In this document: positions 1-5,904 of the stretch, in pieces | Numbering within the stretch: the first letter of the stretch is position 1 | How the letters are laid out: every line of letters begins with the position of its first letter | IMG/VR virus record: IMGVR_UViG_3300017786_003967 | Coordinates: 1-27,452 of that record | Reading direction: 5' to 3' (one strand) | DNA length: 27,452 nucleotides | Source: a virus | Translations under genes and position numbers: made by a program | Notes under the pieces: generated by a model | Seen by the model: the letters and a program-made list of their open reading frames with translations, nothing else | Told to the model about the DNA's origin: nothing | Database searches by the model: none

Positions 1-166
1 CGAACTTTGCAATAGGTTGCAGTTTACGATCAAAAGATCCAGGATTGAATATGTTCTGTGCTCTAGCAAATGATTCTGCATCTGCTAATAACATTTCAAT
101 ATACAATTTCTGTACATCAAACGAATAATCTTTAGCCTGCGATTGTTGTTCTTTATATTCAGCCAT
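1..166 (-). CDS. 41: Replicative DNA helicase gp41, N-terminal part (cut by window edge)
   Basis: The reading frame from an ATG at 166 runs off the left edge, giving the first 55 residues. It contains a segment reading LYIEMLLADAESF followed by NIFNPGSFDRKL, which resembles the N-terminal domain of gp41 helicases of T4-like cyanophages as I remember them. In T4, gp41 is the DnaB-type hexameric 5'-3' helicase that partners gp61 primase. The start overlaps the 3' end of the gp61 gene by 8 bp, which suggests translational coupling, and the gp61-gp41 adjacency supports the call. The helicase core with its Walker motifs lies outside the window, so the identification rests on the N-terminus and the neighbour. 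Confidence 0.72.
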   Translation of the reverse strand, partial: MAEYKEQQSQAKDYSFDVQKLYIEMLLADAESFARAQNIFNPGSFDRKLQPIAKF

Positions 167-1172
167 ACATCTTTCTCTTTAAATCTATTTTCAGTTTACT
201 TGACTCTGTTGTTTTCAATATCGATTGTATAGTAAACAGTCTACCATATTTTAACACAGCATCCGCCACATCGCCAACCGTTTTGTCCCATTCTGGAAAA
301 GCAACGCTCCATCCAAATTCTGTTGCTTGGTCTACCAATTTTTGTCCGGGAGCATCTCTGTCTGGCACAACAATTACCTGTCTACCAAGACCATCAATCA
401 ACTCTCGCTGTGTGTCATTTATCTCCGATCCCAGTATGCTCACACCAGAAACGGTAATAGCATCAAATGGTCCTTCTGTTACTATCACGAACTTCCTTGT
501 CCAATCCTGTGCGTCCATGTTAAACACATACCCGGGCTGTACGTCCGTGTAATATTTTACTTTGTCTGATTGCTCAAACATCCTTCCTGTGAATCCAACA
601 ACGTCTCCACGCCAGTAGAATGGTATCAGCAATCTCTGATGCACGTCCCAAGTCTTATCGGGCGAGTACATGAAATCATACCAGTCTGCTCCGATTCCCC
701 TGCCTTCTAAATATTTCAATAGACCATCTATCTTCTGCCATTGCTGTTCAGTTAGATCGTTAGCCACATACTTTTCTAACCACACATCCAGTTTGTGTGT
801 ATCCTTAGGCAACGTCTTGTTCTTGAATGTAACGAATTTCTTCTTCTCGTACTTGACATCACTTTCTTCTTCACGCATGGCCTCTATGGCCAACTTACGT
901 ATGGTGTCCTCTGGTATGCCTATGTAACTCATAAACTGCCTCATCTTGTAGGTTAGTTTACGTCCTATCACATAACTGGTTTTGAAGCCACAGTTGAAAC
1001 AATGGTAACTCACAGTGCCGTCAGCACTGGTCATCAGTCCGCCACGCTTCTTCTTGTCAGCGGTCTCTCCATTGTACACACAACAAGGTGCATTGAAACT
1101 TATCCAACCGCTTGGGGTCTTCTTTCTGTTCGCAGGTAAACTAGTCAGAATTGTATTCTGTATAAGATTCAT
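159..1172 (-). CDS. 61: DNA primase gp61 (zinc-binding + TOPRIM)
   Basis: This 337-residue protein is close in length to T4 gp61 (about 340). An N-terminal zinc-binding region has C30/C31 and the pair C58-x2-C61 (motif HCFNCG). A TOPRIM fold follows: the catalytic Glu is E233 in VTEGPFDA, and the metal-binding pair D271/D273 lies in VVPDRDAPG. The segment LLIPFYW...GFTGR (about 181-197) is typical of DnaG/T7/T4 primase cores. It makes RNA primers for lagging-strand synthesis with the gp41 helicase, whose gene overlaps its 3' end. The upstream tail-protein gene ends 13 bp before this start. No clear Shine-Dalgarno sequence precedes the ATG, so translation may depend on the upstream gene or an AT-rich leader. 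Confidence 0.88.
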   Translation of the reverse strand: MNLIQNTILTSLPANRKKTPSGWISFNAPCCVYNGETADKKKRGGLMTSADGTVSYHCFNCGFKTSYVIGRKLTYKMRQFMSYIGIPEDTIRKLAIEAMREEESDVKYEKKKFVTFKNKTLPKDTHKLDVWLEKYVANDLTEQQWQKIDGLLKYLEGRGIGADWYDFMYSPDKTWDVHQRLLIPFYWRGDVVGFTGRMFEQSDKVKYYTDVQPGYVFNMDAQDWTRKFVIVTEGPFDAITVSGVSILGSEINDTQRELIDGLGRQVIVVPDRDAPGQKLVDQATEFGWSVAFPEWDKTVGDVADAVLKYGRLFTIQSILKTTESSKLKIDLKRKMYG

Positions 1173-1185
1173 AATCTATACTATT

Positions 1186-1989
1186 TTACTGTCTATATAG
1201 GATTTTGTCAATCACGCCAGTGTTGTCACTGTCGTTGCCCCAACTGAATCTTACACTGTGGTAAACACCTGTGAAGTTAAAATTGGTAACAGTTGTGGAG
1301 TCGGTAAATGAGTTTGCAGTTGATGCCGCACCTTCCATGGTAATATCAAAGTAATCAGCGTCGCTTGGTGAGGCACTCATGGTACCTTGCACTCTCAAAG
1401 CACCTGAGAAGTTTTTTGTGTACACAGCAATAGTGTGTAAGGCCTTGTTATTATTGATGCCAGGCTTAGCATCTATAGATCCTGATGTGTATGTCAGTGG
1501 GCCACCCGTTCCTGTGAAACTGGAAACACTTGTGCTTGATAAAAATTCTGGGTATGCACCATCTAGTAATTCTATTGTGCCAGCGGCCGCGTATCCTGTG
1601 TCTGCATATGTGATCTCTCTGCTACCATCCGACTTAACTTCTCTTACTGCGAAGTTGTAAAATTTAGCATCCAGTGGTAACAGATCGCCCTCTGTGATCG
1701 TACAACTAGCATCGCCTTTTGTGCTCACAGTCGAACCATCGTCGAGTATGGAAAGTGTCTTTGTGAGAACTGCTTTCTTACTGTCAGAATCAATCATGTT
1801 GAACTCATAAGTCTTGGATGTGATGTCCTGGGCCTTCTGATCCTCGTTTTTGAACGTGAATGAGATCGGGTTTGACACCCCTCTGTGCAGTGTTAAGCGT
1901 CTATCGTACACTTTTGAGTTCCTCCCGTGATAACCACTTATGTAGGCGATTACCAATTGATTTATTAAATACCTTTGGACTGTTTGCAT
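1186..1989 (-). CDS. Probable virion tail/baseplate-associated protein, BppU-like N-terminus
   Basis: A 267-residue protein rich in Ser, Thr, Gly and Asn, with a beta-strand pattern typical of phage tail proteins. Residues about 30-130 (a stretch beginning LHRGVSNPISFTF) resemble the BppU/DUF2479 immunoglobulin-like domain found at the N-terminus of baseplate upper proteins and tail fibres. The C-terminal half resembles a beta-sandwich. A perfect T4 late-promoter box (TATAAATA) lies 17 bp upstream of its ATG, which independently fits a late structural gene. It sits directly upstream of gp61, an unusual place for a structural gene. No receptor-binding residues can be named. It could instead be a neck or fibritin-like decoration protein. 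Confidence 0.6.
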   Translation of the reverse strand: MQTVQRYLINQLVIAYISGYHGRNSKVYDRRLTLHRGVSNPISFTFKNEDQKAQDITSKTYEFNMIDSDSKKAVLTKTLSILDDGSTVSTKGDASCTITEGDLLPLDAKFYNFAVREVKSDGSREITYADTGYAAAGTIELLDGAYPEFLSSTSVSSFTGTGGPLTYTSGSIDAKPGINNNKALHTIAVYTKNFSGALRVQGTMSASPSDADYFDITMEGAASTANSFTDSTTVTNFNFTGVYHSVRFSWGNDSDNTGVIDKILYRQ

Positions 1990-2005
1990 AGTACATATTT
2001 AACAG

Positions 2006-2013
2006 TATTTATA
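2006..2013 (-). promoter_or_regulatory. T4-type late promoter (TATAAATA)
   Basis: Read on the minus strand, the sequence is an exact match to the T4 late -10 box TATAAATA, which is recognised by the phage sigma factor gp55 and needs no -35 element. It lies 17 bp upstream of the ATG of the tail-like gene at 1989. Transcription would begin a few bases after the box, leaving a short leader of about ten bases. Its position in the short divergent gap (1990-2021) and the structural character of the downstream gene support it. Confidence 0.65.
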
Positions 2014-2021
2014 GATATAGA

Positions 2022-2396
2022 ATGAACGAAATTTTTAACACTTTGAGGGACAAATTCCCGTTCCTGAGCCTTATAAGAAAGGGTGACCTGGAGTATGTGG
2101 GCATAGTGCAGAACGAGGATGCAAACGTGATCAGTTTCTACGACTATGGTAGGCTCATGATGCCACAAGACAAGATGAAGTACTTGAAATGTGGGGAGAC
2201 TTGGTGGCACGAGTCCAATCGTAAATTACCAATTAACATATTTCTCAAGGGTGAATTTAGGTATTTCCGTTCGACGTTGATTACACTTAATTCTAAGGAT
2301 GTTCAAATAGTGCATGGACCTACAGTGAAACTTTCAGAAATTTCGAAGAAGCGTGTGAAAAGAAGAACAATCCAATTGGTAAGAAAACCAATCTAA
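2022..2396 (+). CDS. Conserved-looking phage protein of unknown function (124 aa)
   Basis: I do not recognise a named family. The protein has an aromatic-rich N-terminal half (including WWHESNR near residue 66-72) and a very basic C-terminal tail with KKRVKRRTIQLVRK, which suggests nucleic-acid contact or an internal virion or membrane-proximal role. It reads divergently from the tail-like gene, with a 32-bp gap that holds the minus-strand late promoter. No clear plus-strand promoter was seen. The next gene follows 8 bp after the stop, so the two are probably co-transcribed. The open frame has normal amino-acid use and no internal breaks. Confidence 0.6.
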   Translation: MNEIFNTLRDKFPFLSLIRKGDLEYVGIVQNEDANVISFYDYGRLMMPQDKMKYLKCGETWWHESNRKLPINIFLKGEFRYFRSTLITLNSKDVQIVHGPTVKLSEISKKRVKRRTIQLVRKPI

Positions 2397-2404
2397 GAAT
2401 TTTC

Positions 2405-3010
2405 ATGGGATCTCCCTTTAGAAGTATAGTTCAGTGTGCTTCTGTCTTGCAAGGTTCGGTTGTTGAAATTGGATCAGAAAGGGGAGAAGGTTCTACTGCT
2501 TTTTTATCTAGTTTTTGCAAACAATTAGGTTTGAAATTTTATTCGGTAGACTTCGAGCAAGAGGCATATCTCAAAGCCAAAGGCACGCCAAACACCATTG
2601 CTGTACACTCGACCGGCGAAGAGTTTTTAAAGAACTTTCCTAAAAATGAAAAAATTTGTTATGCTTATCTAGACAATTATGATTGGAATTATGGCCATGA
2701 GGATCTTCATAATAGGCAGAAAAAAACATACGAACTTTACGGTCTAACCCTGTCAAATGAAAATTCACAAAAAGCACATCTAGATCAAACGATATTAATT
2801 TCCCAACTGGCCGCTGATAAATGCATTATATCTTTTGATGATACATTTTATGATAATGAACTCAAATGTGTGTCCGGCAAAGGAGGCACCGCACATGATT
2901 GGTTGACCGGCGAAGGGTGGAGCAATTACAAGAACACCGATTATTTTAATTTTTATGATAGAGATTTTTTGAAAAACTATATCAGGTATCGAGTAGAAAA
3001 TATCACTTAA
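2405..3010 (+). CDS. Class I SAM-dependent methyltransferase-like protein
   Basis: The 201-residue protein opens with a hydrophobic strand and the glycine-rich SAM-binding motif VVEIGSERGEGS (about 19-30). A YSVDFE strand follows where motif II usually sits, then YAYLDNYDWNYG, then CIISFDDTFYD, a pattern of Methyltransf_24-type enzymes that act on sugars or small molecules. The ATG at 2405 is used because it is the first ATG, but the frame is open for about 33 codons upstream, overlapping the end of the previous gene. The gene is AT-rich compared with the replication genes and may be an accessory insertion. It converges on the minus-strand gene at 3003 with an 8-bp overlap. The substrate is unknown. 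Confidence 0.55.
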   Translation: MGSPFRSIVQCASVLQGSVVEIGSERGEGSTAFLSSFCKQLGLKFYSVDFEQEAYLKAKGTPNTIAVHSTGEEFLKNFPKNEKICYAYLDNYDWNYGHEDLHNRQKKTYELYGLTLSNENSQKAHLDQTILISQLAADKCIISFDDTFYDNELKCVSGKGGTAHDWLTGEGWSNYKNTDYFNFYDRDFLKNYIRYRVENIT

Positions 3011-3287
3011 TAACAGTCAAAAAAAAAGATCGCTGTCTGCGATCCCATCTAATTTTAATACCACGTTCCTTCCACAGTTTTTGCCAATAGGGCAGTTCCT
3101 GTTTGATCCAACGACCATCCAATTGGTCCTCTTTGTTTAGGATTTTCCACGTGTTCTTTTCCTTGTGCTTCCAGTAGTCTGTGAGGAATTTGGACAACGA
3201 CACAACCGAGAACGGTCCATCATTGGATAGGTCTACTATTGTGGGTTTGGATTTTTTAGTGAGTTTTTTATTTGTCTTGTTGTACAC
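3003..3287 (-). CDS. Small basic protein of unknown function (94 aa), last gene of the uvsW operon
   Basis: A Lys-rich N-terminus (NKTNKKLTKKSKP) is followed by a compact region rich in Trp and charged residues, ending in RWDRRQRSFFLTVIK. I do not recognise a family; the composition suggests nucleic-acid binding. The start overlaps the DnaE-like gene by 20 bp. An intrinsic-terminator-like hairpin with a run of nine T lies inside the last dozen codons, ahead of the stop. Efficient termination there would give transcripts without an in-frame stop. A later in-frame start is possible because of the long overlap. Confidence 0.55.
   Translation of the reverse strand: MYNKTNKKLTKKSKPTIVDLSNDGPFSVVSLSKFLTDYWKHKEKNTWKILNKEDQLDGRWIKQELPYWQKLWKERGIKIRWDRRQRSFFLTVIK
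3019..3044 (-). terminator. Intrinsic terminator of the minus-strand uvsW operon
   Basis: On the minus strand there is a perfect 6-bp stem GATCGC / GCGATC with a 5-base loop (AGACA), followed at once by nine T residues. This is the classical rho-independent layout. It sits at the convergence with the plus-strand methyltransferase gene and at the end of the nine-gene minus operon. It lies inside the coding end of the last gene, 14 bases before the stop codon. The plus-strand reading lacks a T tract right after the stem, so it should act mainly on minus-strand transcription. Confidence 0.65.
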
Positions 3288-3858
3288 TAAAGTTATATTT
3301 ATCTTTTGTGATTAGATTCATCTGCACCACTATGGCCTGTGCATATGCCACAGCATGTGATTTCTTGAAGAAGTAACTGCCGTCTGTGGGTTTGATCCAT
3401 ACTTCCTTCATTATGTCTATCCAGTCCTTGTACATGAGATGTCTCTTGGCCGGACGTATTATGGCCAACACGGCCGCTAGTTGTTCTATGGTTTTTGGTT
3501 CTAACTTGGACACTATGTTGTAATGGCCATTCAGGTGGAATAGGTTCTCCACTATTTTAGGATCATTGAGCATCCCCCAGTCTGGTTCCAGGATCATAAG
3601 TTCAACCAGTTCCTGTTCCGATTTTACATCCTTGTATATGTTCACATTCAGACAGTCTATCTTGAAATATCCTCGGTCCTCTGCTTGTTTGTAATCAAGC
3701 GATGCATGGCCTGTAACAGGATGCTCAGGCACGGCATGGAAGTAGACTCCCGTCTTGTGTTTCTCTGACTTGCCGTCTTTGATCATTGAAGCAGGAGTGT
3801 GTTTGAATAATTTTAATGTGTTGTCTCTGTCAAAGAAGTCTATGTCTACATCAGGCAT
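3268..3858 (-). CDS. Miniature DnaE-like protein (bacterial DNA polymerase III alpha palm remnant)
   Basis: The 196-residue protein begins MPDVDIDF, matching the DnaE motif (PDFDVDF in E. coli) that carries two catalytic aspartates; here D3 and D5. A segment with HKTGVYFHAVPEHPVTG (about 34-50) and GYFKIDCLN (63-71) aligns with the DnaE stretch leading to VKFDFLGL, placing D68 at the third catalytic Asp. Then LEPKTIEQLAAVLAIIRPA (119-137) parallels the DnaE L-P-FEDI-A--AL-RPG motif, and FFKKSHAVAYAQ (163-174) parallels FNKSHSAAYAL. The order is conserved, but the region is about half its usual length, and the PHP, little-finger, clamp-binding and OB domains are absent (DnaE is about 1,160 aa). 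It overlaps the upstream gene by 1 bp (ATGA-type junction) and the downstream gene by 20 bp. Polymerase activity is doubtful; a regulatory or host-interacting role is possible. Confidence 0.65.
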   Translation of the reverse strand: MPDVDIDFFDRDNTLKLFKHTPASMIKDGKSEKHKTGVYFHAVPEHPVTGHASLDYKQAEDRGYFKIDCLNVNIYKDVKSEQELVELMILEPDWGMLNDPKIVENLFHLNGHYNIVSKLEPKTIEQLAAVLAIIRPAKRHLMYKDWIDIMKEVWIKPTDGSYFFKKSHAVAYAQAIVVQMNLITKDKYNFSVQQDK

Positions 3859-4091
3859 TAGTGAACGCTCCCTTTATCTTTCTCTGCATGTTGTATCATT
3901 TTATCTCTCGAGCCTGGTTGTAACACTTCCAACACGTCAAGCAGTTTCCTGTATCCTTCTGTTTTCAATATGTCCTTGTTGACTTTTGGCATTATGACTC
4001 TTCCTACAGATCCGTCTTCTTTGATTATTACAGCACAGTCGCCGTCATCAAACTCTAAGTTATCAGACACTTCTAAATCTATCTTAGACAA
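3858..4091 (-). CDS. Small acidic protein of unknown function (77 aa)
   Basis: A short protein with an acidic first half (DNLEFDDGDCAVIIKEDGSVG, a likely beta-hairpin) and a helical second half ending in a His/Lys-rich tail. No family recognised. It overlaps the zinc-finger gene upstream by 8 bp and touches the DnaE-like gene downstream, so it is firmly inside the operon and probably translationally coupled to the DnaE-like protein. Because it directly precedes that unusual gene, a partner role is conceivable, but nothing in the sequence shows it. Confidence 0.55.
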   Translation of the reverse strand: MSKIDLEVSDNLEFDDGDCAVIIKEDGSVGRVIMPKVNKDILKTEGYRKLLDVLEVLQPGSRDKMIQHAEKDKGSVH

Positions 4092-4767
4092 TCTTGGCCT
4101 CCCTTGCTGTGTCCTGCACTAACATGTGATCCGCCGGATAACTTTTCAACTTGCTAGGCCAGAAACTTGTGTTTATAAATCTTTCTATCATTTGTAATTG
4201 TTCGTCGTTAAATGATTTTAACATCCTTTTGCCTGCGTTGCAACCTAGCAACAACCAAGGACTTATCTTGCCTTGCTGTATGTGTTGCACTGCTCTGTTC
4301 TTGTTTACAAGTCTGAAGTAGTCCGACCACTGTGCGTTCTGTTCTGTGGCCCAGTCCATCATTGTGGCTATGCTTCTCTGTAGTGCGGCCTCCACGGGTT
4401 CTGACTTCAGTGCTTCTATCAAGTACATCTCGTAAAGATCATCCCTGGCCCAATGATCCAGTTTCACTTTTGATTGTAGCACATAGTCTATGTACTTCTC
4501 AGGATACAAAGGGTTGATGTGCATTATGAATCTTCCAAACTTGACGAATGCGTTGTAGTATGAACTCTTAACGAAATCGTCGTATGTTTTTGTTTTTGAA
4601 TTATGTTGATGTATCTGATAGAATCTCTGGAACACCATAAATGCATTCACCACCCATTTTTCATCACGTTGTAGATATCTTCTCTTTGGTTCACACAAAT
4701 GTACTTGCAGTGTACGTTCCTTAGCAAACTCCTTGCCACAGTATGTGCATTTATTTGTCGATGCCAT
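4084..4767 (-). CDS. C2H2-type zinc-finger phage protein
   Basis: The 227-residue protein starts with a single zinc finger: C7-x2-C10-x12-H23-x-C25 in a context reading CTYCGKEF...LQVHLCEPKRR. The first three ligands fit a C2H2 finger; the last is a Cys only two residues after the His, which is shorter than usual. The remainder is alpha-helical, with many aromatic and charged residues and no catalytic motif I recognise. Zinc-finger proteins of this layout occur among uncharacterised T4-like marine phage proteins, to my recollection. It overlaps the gp62-like gene by 17 bp. The position next to clamp-loader and polymerase-like genes suggests DNA or replisome binding; this is inference. Confidence 0.6.
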   Translation of the reverse strand: MASTNKCTYCGKEFAKERTLQVHLCEPKRRYLQRDEKWVVNAFMVFQRFYQIHQHNSKTKTYDDFVKSSYYNAFVKFGRFIMHINPLYPEKYIDYVLQSKVKLDHWARDDLYEMYLIEALKSEPVEAALQRSIATMMDWATEQNAQWSDYFRLVNKNRAVQHIQQGKISPWLLLGCNAGKRMLKSFNDEQLQMIERFINTSFWPSKLKSYPADHMLVQDTAREAKIV

Positions 4768-5203
4768 GTGCCTCTATCAGTTCCTCTAGTTCTCTGTCTG
4801 TAATCACTTTGTCCAATGTCTCTAGGTCTGCTTCCTTCCATGTAGGGTATATTGCCTGCAGTTTCTTTAGACTCTTGTTGGGCACACGCTTCATGGGTTT
4901 TAGCCATGGATGGAACTGCTGTGTCTCTGCTCCACACATGGCGGTCAGTATCCATAACAGTTTCTTGTGTTTGCCCAACGTGAAGCAGTGCTTGTTCACG
5001 CACTCGTTGACCATCTCTATGTAGTGTTCTACGTAAAAAGTATCCTTGGATGACACATTGGAAACGTATCTCATCAGCATGTACGGAGAGTACAACGATT
5101 TCTCCTTGTCGTCGATCCTGTCGAAGTAGTCCTTGTTCCTGAAGTCTACCGCTTTCAGTCCGTTCCTTAGATCAAAAAATTTTCTATTTTTTTCTGCTGG
5201 CAT
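4751..5203 (-). CDS. 62: Probable clamp-loader small subunit (gp62-like)
   Basis: The 150-residue protein contains SPYMLMRYVSNV (about 39-50) and later KLLWILTAMCG...FHPWLK. These match the pattern I recall for gp62: a Y-xF/Y-M/V-N/R-x-L/V-S segment followed by an L-x-x-L...K-x-W-x-K segment (T4 has YSKFMVENALS and YLMAAVPRGKRYGKWAK). T4 gp62 (187 aa) joins gp44 to load the gp45 clamp. The protein is shorter than T4 gp62, which is normal for marine relatives. Neither gp44 nor gp45 is in the window, so genomic context gives only partial support. It overlaps its neighbours by 20 and 17 bp. The alternative is an unrelated small helical protein. Confidence 0.55.
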   Translation of the reverse strand: MPAEKNRKFFDLRNGLKAVDFRNKDYFDRIDDKEKSLYSPYMLMRYVSNVSSKDTFYVEHYIEMVNECVNKHCFTLGKHKKLLWILTAMCGAETQQFHPWLKPMKRVPNKSLKKLQAIYPTWKEADLETLDKVITDRELEELIEAHGIDK

Positions 5204-5417
5204 ATTTTAGTGCAAACATTGTGCAATCTTTCGCTGTTGCAAATGTTAATTTTAGTTTCTTGTTCTTGTGATGTAAACCTGAAAATTGGAATTTGTGTTT
5301 CTTGATGAAGTCAAAGAAATTGTGCATCCAGTCCTCGTCCATCCATACAGCGATCTTGTTGCTGGTTATAAGAATTGGTGCATCGATTGTTATTGTTTTC
5401 CTACCAGACCGAGCCAT
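5184..5417 (-). CDS. Small basic protein of unknown function (77 aa)
   Basis: The frame is open from 5465, but the start chosen is the internal ATG at 5417, giving MARSGRKTITIDAP and a 17-bp overlap with the upstream gene, like the other junctions in this operon. The protein alternates short beta strands with a Lys-rich region (HHKNKKLKLTFA) and ends with a helix. The fold looks like a small alpha/beta domain; no family recognised. The longer version starting at 5465 would add 16 residues and overlap more deeply. Confidence 0.55.
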   Translation of the reverse strand: MARSGRKTITIDAPILITSNKIAVWMDEDWMHNFFDFIKKHKFQFSGLHHKNKKLKLTFATAKDCTMFALKYASRKK

Positions 5418-5904
5418 AGTCCACCTGTTCACACTGTCTTGATATGTCCTTGACAAAGTAGGCACACATAGGTTTTGGACCGTTATGTAAGGGTACTGCC
5501 AACATCTGTCCTGATTTGATCTTTGGAAAATACCATTTCACTTCTGTATAGATATCCACCACGTCTATTGGATAGAAGTCGGGTTTTGGACTTGATAACG
5601 GATTGAATGTGAAAGCATCAAATCCTCTGTCGTTTAGACTTGTGATTGGTAACACGTGCATCTCAGATTGTCCTGCTTCGCCTATCAACATCTTCCAATC
5701 CAGTGGCATCTTTATCTTATGTGGCCCGATCTCTAACACCGCCGCTGGTGCATTGAAGCTCTCTAAGAAAATTAAAGGTATGTAGAAGAAATCAGGATTA
5801 GCGGGATCTGAATTGTCAAGCACTGCGAATCTCAACTTCTCGTCCACCCACTCGGGTATCTTCTCTAACTTGTATGTTCTGTTATCCAGTGTAAGGATTT
5901 TCAT
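5401..5904 (-). CDS. Phage protein of unknown function (167 aa)
   Basis: The protein is predominantly beta-rich, with hydrophobic strands such as FYIPLIFLES and DVVDIYTEVKWYF and a C-terminal stretch HNGPKPMCAYFVKDISRQCEQ. I do not recognise a domain and see no catalytic signature, signal peptide or membrane segment. Its start overlaps the 3' end of uvsW by 23 bp, so it is tightly coupled to the helicase gene. That placement suggests a DNA-metabolism or transcription-accessory role, but this rests on position only. Confidence 0.6.
   Translation of the reverse strand: MKILTLDNRTYKLEKIPEWVDEKLRFAVLDNSDPANPDFFYIPLIFLESFNAPAAVLEIGPHKIKMPLDWKMLIGEAGQSEMHVLPITSLNDRGFDAFTFNPLSSPKPDFYPIDVVDIYTEVKWYFPKIKSGQMLAVPLHNGPKPMCAYFVKDISRQCEQVDYGSVW

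Noticed and set aside
1965-2210. Minus-strand open frame of 81 codons overlapping the gene at 2022
   Set aside because: It is a shadow of the plus-strand gene, has no protein-like pattern, and would cover the late promoter and the start of the tail-like gene.
3019-3044. The same hairpin as a terminator for the plus-strand methyltransferase gene
   Set aside because: On the plus strand the stem is preceded by A's and followed by CCATCTAA, with no immediate T tract, so a bidirectional role is not supported.
3268-3345. A QMNLI segment near the C-terminus of the DnaE-like protein resembling a sliding-clamp-binding motif
   Set aside because: It aligns with the conserved helix after KSH(A/S)AYA in DnaE (YQTLWLK) rather than with the separate clamp-binding site, so the resemblance is probably accidental.
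4647-5003. A 118-codon minus-strand frame overlapping both the gp62-like and zinc-finger genes
   Set aside because: The composition looks random, and the two overlapping genes have coherent motifs and coupled junctions.
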